From Lonsdalea quercina subsp. quercina (GTDB lineage Bacteria > Pseudomonadota > Gammaproteobacteria > Enterobacterales > Enterobacteriaceae): a stretch of 6,941 nt of DNA. Below, one piece after another: positions 1 through 5,314 of the stretch. The notes below the pieces were generated by a model. It had not been told where the DNA came from. It saw only the letters and a list, made by a program, of their open reading frames with translations, and did no database searches. The position numbers were made by a program, and so were the translations under genes. The stretch spans positions 101,183 to 108,123 of the forward strand of contig NZ_JIBO01000008.1 in the NCBI RefSeq assembly GCF_000688655.1, read 5' to 3'. Position 1 is the first letter of the stretch. The number at the start of each line of letters is the position of its first letter.

Positions 1-710
1 CTCGATAGGTAAGCAACGCTGGTGCCCAGCGTCACCAGCACATCCATGTTGGCCGTTCCGCTGCGCAGCGCGCTCCAGGCCCGTCGATAAAAGTGACGAC
101 CGCACCAGAACTGCACCGGCGTCGCCAACAGCCACTGACACCAACCCGGCAGCCAGTGCGTCTGTCCGAAAAACATGGCGGCCATTTCCAACAGCAGCGG
201 AAACGACAGCACGGCCGCCGCCACGCACGCATTGCGATCTTTTTTCCATGCCTGCGCGCGCCGCTGACGTTCGGCCTCCCGATCGCCGACCGTCACCTGA
301 CGGGCCGTAAATCCGGCGCGTTCAATGCGCGCAATGAGGAATTCCGGCGTGGCGCTGCCGGGGGTGACGCTGACCTGCGCCCGTCCGGCGGCGAAATTGA
401 CTGTCGCCGTCACCCCATCCACCTTGTTCAGTACCTTTTCAATGCGCGCTGCACAGGCGACGCAGCTCATGCCGTCCACGGCCAGCGAAACCCGCTGGTC
501 CGCCACGTCGAACCCGGCCTTGCGGATAGCGGCAATCACATCGGTGGACGAACTGCGCGCGTCATCAAGGCTGACCACCGCTTTCTCGCTGGCGAAGTTC
601 ACGTTGGCGGAGACGCCATCCAGGCGATTAAGGACGCGTTCAATGCGGCTGGCGCACGCGGCGCAGGACATACCGGTGACGGTAAGATGCAGAGGCTGGG
701 ATTGGCTCAT
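1..710 (-). CDS. copA: Copper-exporting P1B-type ATPase, N-terminal part (runs off left edge)
   Basis: Inner-membrane pump expected to export Cu(I) from the cytoplasm using ATP. The reverse strand reads open for 236 codons from ATG at 710 to the window edge. Two heavy-metal-associated domains are visible: GMSCAACASR (residues 13-22, Cys16 and Cys19) and GMSCVACAAR (residues 80-89, Cys83 and Cys86), each ending in an AGF block. A charged linker (about 142-159) precedes hydrophobic segments at about 160-182 and 187-203. The family-typical FYRRAW...SGTANMDVLVTLGTS block follows at 207-231. The phosphorylation motif, CPC motif and ATP-binding domain lie outside the window; full family length is about 800 residues. 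The start is supported by AGGA ten bases upstream and an in-frame TGA 13 codons upstream with no other ATG between. The N-terminus differs from E. coli CopA as I remember it and looks more like the CueA/ActP type. Silver transport is possible; the CxxC pairs argue against a Zn/Cd pump. Confidence 0.93.
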   Translation of the reverse strand, partial: MSQSQPLHLTVTGMSCAACASRIERVLNRLDGVSANVNFASEKAVVSLDDARSSSTDVIAAIRKAGFDVADQRVSLAVDGMSCVACAARIEKVLNKVDGVTATVNFAAGRAQVSVTPGSATPEFLIARIERAGFTARQVTVGDREAERQRRAQAWKKDRNACVAAAVLSFPLLLEMAAMFFGQTHWLPGWCQWLLATPVQFWCGRHFYRRAWSALRSGTANMDVLVTLGTSVAYLS

Positions 711-859
711 GTTGGGTCTGTCCTGATCTGTTTGCAGACAAGGGTGTCATCGCGCCGACGGCCGGCAAGCCGCGGAAACTACCGCGAAACCGCAGGGTCG
801 CTGTTGACGCTCAATGGTTGAAACCTGCTTATCAACATACGCCCTGAAGCCGGTTAATC

Positions 860-876
860 ATACCCCATAGGGGTAT
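860..876. promoter_or_regulatory. Perfect palindrome, candidate CsoR/RcnR-type operator of copA
   Basis: ATACCCC and GGGGTAT form perfect 7-bp arms around a 3-bp centre (ATA). Alternating A/T and a run of C/G in each arm is the layout known for CsoR/RcnR-family (DUF156) operators. CueR boxes normally have CCTTCC-like arms and a wider spacing. On the copA strand the palindrome overlaps a TATGAT hexamer (862-857), a plausible -10 element without a good -35, so a bound repressor would block it. This implies a leader of roughly 140 bases before the copA start. The palindrome is seen directly; the regulator is inferred and none is encoded in the window. Confidence 0.5.
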
Positions 877-1103
877 TTTATTCGACGGTCCGCACCTTCT
901 CGCAGACTGGACCCAGTGAAAGACATTACCGGCAAGGTATTTCCCCGATCAAAAACACCTATTTATTCCCTTACCTCAGCGATAAATTCCACACTGAAAA
1001 ACGGCCACGCTACAATCAGCTTCAAATATAAGTTTTCGTGATGATCAGCTTTCAACGGGAATATATCGTAGTTAATTCACAGCGATGGCACCGTGCATCC
1101 ACC

Positions 1104-1162
1104 TTAAAATCACCGTCAATGCGCGGCTGACGACAAGGGATTTAAAATGACCGTTAATCGGC
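1104..1162 (+). repeat. Pair of imperfect 21-bp direct repeats
   Basis: Copies at 1104-1124 and 1142-1162 share TTAAAAT, then ACCGT, then AAT, matching at 17 of 21 positions with a 38-bp offset. The second copy includes the ATG of the small ORF at 1147. They could be a tandem regulator-binding site, a local duplication or chance similarity in AT-rich DNA. No neighbouring gene start makes an operator role obvious. Confidence 0.35.
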
Positions 1163-1242
1163 ATATTCACTGGCGCAAGAATAAGGCGATGAGCGGACAT
1201 ATAACCGGGATAAAAATAAAACAATATTCCCTCATCACATGA
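1147..1242 (+). CDS. Doubtful 31-codon ORF
   Basis: An ATG is preceded by AAGGGA with about six bases of spacing, a reasonable ribosome-binding site. The ORF runs 31 codons to TGA. The predicted product is basic (starting MTVNRHIHWRK), with no hydrophobic segment and no motif I recognise. It lies inside the AT-rich intergenic region with no clear promoter. Chance ORFs of this size are common, so this is listed only because of the Shine-Dalgarno-like sequence. It could equally be noncoding DNA. Confidence 0.12.
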   Translation: MTVNRHIHWRKNKAMSGHITGIKIKQYSLIT

Positions 1243-1283
1243 TCACGACAGACCTATTTTGACGACAAAAAAGGAAAAACGAC

Positions 1284-1346
1284 ATGCAATTTTCCGCCAT
1301 CCTATTCGTGGCTGACAACCGTAAAATAATAACAGCGAAAGTTTAA
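1284..1346 (+). CDS. Doubtful 20-codon ORF
   Basis: An ATG follows AAGGA at eight bases spacing in an A-rich stretch. The ORF has 20 codons and ends in TAA. The product begins with a short hydrophobic run (FSAILFVA) and ends with charged and polar residues. It resembles no known leader or toxin peptide I can name. Like the ORF at 1147 it follows a TGACGACAA nonamer by about 20 bases. This is weak support and it may be chance. Confidence 0.12.
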   Translation: MQFSAILFVADNRKIITAKV

Positions 1347-1820
1347 TTCCTGCTCATTTCATCGCCGTCGCACCTTCACACTCATAATGACAAAAAACCA
1401 TTCATTTACAGATAAATAAACCACATTGGACTTTATTTTAAATCAGCCTGGCGACGTAAATTTCTCCTCCGCCGTTTTTGTATCTCAAGACAGCGCTATT
1501 TATCGACGTCAAGCGGCGGTTTCTGATTCATTATTTTTTTGATATCAATGGATGCTGCGGGAATAACCACAGCCGGCGCATCACTGACCCAACCCGCTAT
1601 TTTTCACCCGTTCGATGACCTGCCAAAATCGCATCTAAGGCAAAAAAACAGATGACGACAACAACGCCTTACCCCTGTGCAATCCCCCGCAGGAAATAGC
1701 CCTTTTGACCGAGCCAATTTCACGATATTGCCTGCTGATTTTCCTCGGTAAGATTTCTCTTCTGACGTCGTCGATTAGAAAAATGGGCCTTTTTGCAGTA
1801 TCCTGAGCCGCGTTTTGCCA

Positions 1821-1850
1821 TTATTGGATAGAGAAAACAGAAAATATAAA
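1821..1850 (+). promoter_or_regulatory. Candidate promoter for the ABC operon
   Basis: TATAAA at 1845-1850 is a good -10 hexamer in an A-rich stretch. Upstream options for -35 are TTATTG (1821-1826, 18-bp spacer) or TTGGAT (1824-1829, 15-bp spacer), both poor. It would give a leader of about 80 bases before the binding-protein start. A second option is TATACG at 1903-1908, closer to the gene, with an even weaker -35. Neither can be chosen by eye. Confidence 0.25.
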
Positions 1851-1883
1851 ACATCAGTAAGATGACGGGACACGGACTTATTT

Positions 1884-1899
1884 CACTCCTCGACGAGTG
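1884..1899. promoter_or_regulatory. Imperfect 16-bp palindrome upstream of the ABC operon, possible operator
   Basis: CACTC-C-TCGA-C-GAGTG is symmetrical except for one C/C mismatch pair (1889 and 1894). It lies 41 bases upstream of the binding-protein ATG and immediately before a TATACG hexamer (1903-1908). A dimeric repressor bound here could control the operon. No regulator gene lies in the window to pair with it, so the role is inferred from position and symmetry only. Confidence 0.3.
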
Positions 1900-1939
1900 G
1901 TCTATACGCATATGAAACCAACACCATGGAGAGAAATAA

Positions 1940-3529
1940 ATGAAAAAAGAGCATTCGGACTTACAGAAATGGCTCGGGCAGGCTCAGTTCAGCCGCCGGT
2001 CGTTTCTCAATACTGCCGCACTCCTTGGAGCGAGTAGTGTACTTTCTTCATTTCCTTTGAGTAGTTCTGCCGCACAAGCCGTGCCCAAGCGGGGCGGCAC
2101 GCTCAAACTGGGTATGTCCGGCGGTAATACCAGCGATACGCTCGATCCCACGCTGTTCAGCGACTGGGTGCCGCTCAATCAGGCCTACATGCTGATGAAC
2201 GGCCTGGTCGAAATCGACGAGAACAATCAGGCGACGCCGGAGCTGCTGGAGAGCTGGCAGGTCGAGCCGGGCGCCAAAGCGTGGCGCTTCAAAGTGCGTC
2301 AGGGCGTGACTTTCCATAACGGCAAAACGCTGGATGCGGATGACATCATCTACTCCATCAACCTGCATCGCGGTGAAAACTCGCGCAGCGCCATTCGCTC
2401 CCAGTTGGCCAGCATCACCCAACTCTCCCGCACCGCTCCTGACGAAATCGCCATCACGCTCGATAGCGGCAACGCGGATCTGCCTTACCTGCTGGCGGAC
2501 TATCACCTGCTGGTCGTGCCGAACGGCTTCACCGACTGGTCGCACCCCATCGGCACCGGCGGATTCACGTTCGACTACTACCAGCCGGGCGTGCGCTCCC
2601 GCTTCAAGCGCAACCCCAATTACTGGAAGCCGGACCGTGCGTTCGTCGACGCCGTGGAAGTGCTGGTCATCAACGATCCGACGGCCCGCACCAATGCGCT
2701 GATCTCCGGTCAGGTACACGCCATCAACCGCGTTGATTTCAAAACCGTCGACTTTCTCAAGCGCAGCCCGATGCTGAATATTGTGCGATCTTCCGGCGGC
2801 CAGCACTTCACGTTCCTGATGGACTGCCGCGCCACGCCGTTTAACAACAACGACGTGCGCCTCGCGATCAAGTACGGCATTGACCGTGAAAAAATTCTGG
2901 CTACCGTGCTGCGCGGCTACGGCAGCCTCGGCAACGACCACCCGATTCCGAAAACCGACCGCTTCTTCAACCACGAGCTGCCGCAGCGCGCATGGGACCC
3001 AGATAAGGCCAAATTCCATCTGAAGAGGGCCGGCCTCACCGCGCTGCCGCTGGAACTCTCCTCTTCCGACGCCGCTTTCGCCGGGGCGCTGGACGCGGCG
3101 GCGCTGTTCCAGGGGCAGGCCAGTCAGTCGGGTATTCAGGTCACCATCAAACGCCAGCCGGCCGACAGCTACTGGGAAAACGTGTGGATGAAAGCCCCGT
3201 TCAGCATGGGCTACTGGGGTGGGCGTCCGACCGCCGATCAGATGTTCTCCACCGCCTGGCAGTCCACCGCCAAGTGGAATGACTCGCACTGGAAAAATGA
3301 CAAATTCGATGCGCTGCTGTTGCAGGCCCGTTCCATGCTGGACGAGAAAGCGCGCGCCGACATCTACGGCGAACTGCAAAGCATCGCACGCGATGACGGC
3401 GGCGCGATGATTCCGCTGTTCGGCGACTATCTCGATGCGACCAGCAAAAAACTGGGCGGCGTCACCCCCCATCCGTTGTTCAACTTTATGGGAGGACGTC
3501 TGGCTGAGCGCGTCTGGCTGGAGTCGTAA
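1940..3529 (+). CDS. Tat-exported family 5 substrate-binding protein of a peptide-type ABC importer
   Basis: Periplasmic binding protein that captures the ligand and delivers it to the permeases encoded next. The product has 529 residues, typical of the DppA/OppA family (SBP family 5). A twin-arginine signal is clear: SRRSFLN at 18-24 (Arg19, Arg20), a hydrophobic stretch at about 25-40, and a likely AQA cleavage site after residue 47, so it should be exported folded. The mature part begins with RGGTLKLG (51-58). Family blocks include GTGGFTFDYYQPG (205-217) with RNPNYW (224-229), and PFNNNDVRLAIKYGIDRE (300-317). GYGSLGNDHPIP (326-337) may mark a subfamily. GGAGAG six bases before the ATG fixes the start. 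It is the first gene of the operon, and its TAA overlaps the next ATG by one base. The substrate is not decidable: peptides, opines, nickel chelates, glycosides and others are known for this family. Confidence 0.93.
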   Translation: MKKEHSDLQKWLGQAQFSRRSFLNTAALLGASSVLSSFPLSSSAAQAVPKRGGTLKLGMSGGNTSDTLDPTLFSDWVPLNQAYMLMNGLVEIDENNQATPELLESWQVEPGAKAWRFKVRQGVTFHNGKTLDADDIIYSINLHRGENSRSAIRSQLASITQLSRTAPDEIAITLDSGNADLPYLLADYHLLVVPNGFTDWSHPIGTGGFTFDYYQPGVRSRFKRNPNYWKPDRAFVDAVEVLVINDPTARTNALISGQVHAINRVDFKTVDFLKRSPMLNIVRSSGGQHFTFLMDCRATPFNNNDVRLAIKYGIDREKILATVLRGYGSLGNDHPIPKTDRFFNHELPQRAWDPDKAKFHLKRAGLTALPLELSSSDAAFAGALDAAALFQGQASQSGIQVTIKRQPADSYWENVWMKAPFSMGYWGGRPTADQMFSTAWQSTAKWNDSHWKNDKFDALLLQARSMLDEKARADIYGELQSIARDDGGAMIPLFGDYLDATSKKLGGVTPHPLFNFMGGRLAERVWLES

Positions 3530-4476
3530 TGAAAAAGCATATCCTTCATCGACTGCTGCTGGGGCTATTGACGCTCTGGCTGGTTTCCATGCTGATCTTT
3601 CTCGGCACCGAGCTGCTGCCCGGCGATATCGCCAGCGCGCTGCTTGGTCAGAACGGCACCCCGGAAACCATCGCCGCGCTGCGCACCCAACTGGGGCTGG
3701 ACCAGCCCGCCATCGGCCGTTATCTGCACTGGCTGAGCGGCATACTGCATGGCGATCTCGGCACCTCGCTGGCTAACGGACGTCCTATCAGCGAAGAATT
3801 GCTGCCAAGACTGGAGAACACCCTGTTCCTGGCCGCCTATGCCGCGCTGATCGCCATTCCGCTGGCGGTGGCGCTCGGTATCGCCTGCGCTATCTGGCGC
3901 GGTTCGCTGTTCGATCGCCTCGCCAACTCGTTGACGCTGTTGAGCATCTCCGTGCCGGAGTTTTTCGTCGGCTACCTGCTGGTGATCTTCTTCGCCATTC
4001 ACTTCGCCTGGTTCCCCAGTCTGGCGATGGTCAGCCCGGACGACACGCTGACGCAGCGTCTGTATAACGCGACGCTGCCGATGCTCACGTTGGTGCTGGT
4101 GGTGCTCGCGCATATGCTGCGCATGACGCGCGCCTCCGTGGGTGCGGTCATGTCCGCCAGCTATATCGAAACCGCCCTGCTGAAGGGCGTGCCGCGCTGG
4201 CGCATCGTGATGGGCCATGCCCTGCCCAACGCGCTGGCGCCCATCATCAACGTGGTGGCCTTTAACCTCGCGTATCTGGTCGTCGGCGTGATCCTGGTCG
4301 AAGTCGTCTTCGTCTATCCGGGAATCGGACAGCTGATGGTCGATGCGGTCAGTAAACGCGACCTGCCGGTGGTGCAGGCGTGCGGACTGCTGTTCGGCGG
4401 CACGTATATTCTGCTGAATACCGTCGCCGACCTGCTGGCTATCTGGTGTAACCCCCGTCTGCGACATACGAGGTAA
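3529..4476 (+). CDS. ABC importer permease, DppB/OppB type
   Basis: Inner-membrane channel subunit, pairing with the permease encoded immediately downstream. The 315-residue length fits the DppB class. It has an N-terminal membrane helix (about 9-27), then an extracytoplasmic stretch with LLPGD (29-33), QLGLDQP (54-60) and HGDLGTSL (74-81), all typical of this class. Several further hydrophobic segments run from about 95 to 305. The EAA loop that contacts the ATPase is at about 212-241 (YIETALLKGVPRWRIV then HALPNALAPII). FVYPGIGQLMVDAV (261-274) and RDLPVVQ (277-283) are conserved in the class. The start overlaps the upstream stop as TAATG, with GGAG five bases before the ATG, which implies translational coupling to the binding protein. 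No anomaly is visible. Confidence 0.94.
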   Translation: MKKHILHRLLLGLLTLWLVSMLIFLGTELLPGDIASALLGQNGTPETIAALRTQLGLDQPAIGRYLHWLSGILHGDLGTSLANGRPISEELLPRLENTLFLAAYAALIAIPLAVALGIACAIWRGSLFDRLANSLTLLSISVPEFFVGYLLVIFFAIHFAWFPSLAMVSPDDTLTQRLYNATLPMLTLVLVVLAHMLRMTRASVGAVMSASYIETALLKGVPRWRIVMGHALPNALAPIINVVAFNLAYLVVGVILVEVVFVYPGIGQLMVDAVSKRDLPVVQACGLLFGGTYILLNTVADLLAIWCNPRLRHTR

Positions 4477-4483
4477 GCAAGGC

Positions 4484-5314
4484 ATGAACATCACTAAAAT
4501 GCGCGGAGTGCCGCTCTCCGCGTGGATCGGGCTGTTAATTATCGCCGCCAATCTGATCGGCGCGCTGTTCGCGCCCTGGCTGGCTCCGCACAGCGAAACG
4601 GCGCAGGTCGGCGATATCTGGATGTCGCCGTCGGCTGACGCCCTGCTCGGCACCGACAGTCTGGGGCGCGATATGCTGTCCCGTATTCTGTTCGGCGCCC
4701 GCACCACCATCGCCATCGCGCTGGTGATCACCTTCAGCTCCTTCGTCATCGGGATCATCACCGGTTTTAGCGCGGCGATTTATGGCCGCTGGGTCGACGT
4801 CGTGCTGACGCGCATCGTCGATACGCTGATGTCGATTCCGGTCCTGATTCTGGCGCTGATCGTCCTCTCCGTGCTGGGAACGTCGATTCCGGTGCTGGTC
4901 GGCACTATCGCGCTGCTGGACGCCACCCGCGTCTTCCGGCTCGCGCGTCTGGTCGCGCAGGACATCGTGTGTCAGGAGTATGTGGAACTGGCCCGACTGC
5001 GCGGCGAAGGCCTGCGCTGGATTTTGACGCGGGAAATTTTGCCCAACGCCATTCCGCCGCTGCTGGCCGAATTCGGCATGCGCTTCTGCTTTACCTTCCT
5101 GTTCATCGCCGGTCTCAGCTTCCTCGGCCTTGGCATCCAACCGCCGTACGCCGACTGGGGAAGCATGGTGCGCGACAACGCGCAGGCCATTAACTTCGGC
5201 CTGCTGGCGCCGCTCTACCCGGCGGCGGCCATCGCGCTGCTGACCATCGGCGTCAATTTGGTCGTGGACTGGCTGCTGCTGCGCAATAACCTGTCACTGG
5301 GGGATGAAGCATGA
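4484..5314 (+). CDS. ABC importer permease, DppC/OppC type
   Basis: Second inner-membrane channel subunit, expected to form a heterodimer with the preceding permease. The 276-residue length fits DppC. The N-terminal helix (about 13-32) is followed by the class hallmark LLGTDSLGRDMLSRILFGARTT (54-75). Hydrophobic segments follow at about 76-98, 117-146, 203-218 and 243-266. The EAA loop is at about 166-193 (YVELARLRGEGLRWILTREILPNAIPPLL), and GLSFLGLGIQPPYADWGSMV (210-229) is strongly conserved. The gap after the previous stop is 7 bp; the likely ribosome site GAGG (4470-4473) overlaps that stop. Its own TGA overlaps the ATPase ATG as ATGA. The periplasmic loop before the hallmark is short, as in other DppC proteins. 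Confidence 0.94.
   Translation: MNITKMRGVPLSAWIGLLIIAANLIGALFAPWLAPHSETAQVGDIWMSPSADALLGTDSLGRDMLSRILFGARTTIAIALVITFSSFVIGIITGFSAAIYGRWVDVVLTRIVDTLMSIPVLILALIVLSVLGTSIPVLVGTIALLDATRVFRLARLVAQDIVCQEYVELARLRGEGLRWILTREILPNAIPPLLAEFGMRFCFTFLFIAGLSFLGLGIQPPYADWGSMVRDNAQAINFGLLAPLYPAAAIALLTIGVNLVVDWLLLRNNLSLGDEA

Larger units (their letters stand above)
711..1939. other. Long AT-rich intergenic region between divergent copA and the ABC operon
   Basis: This 1.2 kb stretch separates two divergent transcription units. It is visibly richer in A and T than the flanking genes and has stops in all frames. The left part holds the copA leader and a palindromic operator candidate. The middle holds imperfect direct repeats (1104-1124 and 1142-1162), three TGACGACAA copies (1128, 1260, 1653) and two tiny ORFs of doubtful reality. 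The right end holds promoter and palindrome candidates for the operon. I found no tRNA, no convincing hairpin followed by a T-run on either strand, and no recognisable protein remnant. A small RNA or a decayed gene cannot be excluded by eye. Confidence 0.8.

Noticed and set aside
325..726. 133-codon plus-strand ORF
   Set aside because: Antisense to the copA metal-binding domains, with no ribosome site or recognisable domain.
771..786. CGCGG-AAACTA-CCGCG hairpin in the copA leader
   Set aside because: Only five base pairs and no T-run on either side; too weak to call an attenuator or terminator.
93..821. 242-codon plus-strand ORF over the left edge
   Set aside because: It lies opposite the well-supported copA reading frame; the product is a low-complexity Arg/His/Ala-rich shadow with no family features.
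1466..1521. Inverted repeat CCGCCG...CGGCGG with nearby T-run, possible terminator
   Set aside because: The loop would be about 40 bases and the T-run at 1531 is not adjacent to the stem, so it does not form a normal intrinsic terminator.
1673..1694. Hairpin CCTGTG...CGCAGG
   Set aside because: Short six-pair stem with a wobble pair and no following T-run.
1720..1911. 63-codon minus-strand ORF with one hydrophobic segment and a basic tail
   Set aside because: No Shine-Dalgarno sequence before its ATG, no recognised family, and it overlaps the likely control region of the operon. A membrane-like stretch can arise by chance in AT-rich DNA.
1926..1943. Five-codon minicistron whose TGA overlaps the binding-protein ATG (ATGA)
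   Set aside because: Its ATG sits just before the Shine-Dalgarno site of the binding-protein gene and has no ribosome site of its own; probably coincidence.
2048..3472. 474-codon minus-strand ORF opposite the binding protein
   Set aside because: Long antisense ORFs are expected opposite GC-rich genes; the composition is Arg/Val/Gly/His-rich and the plus-strand frame has clear family motifs.
3565..4761. 398-codon minus-strand ORF opposite the permeases
   Set aside because: Gln/His/Arg-rich shadow of two strongly supported membrane proteins.
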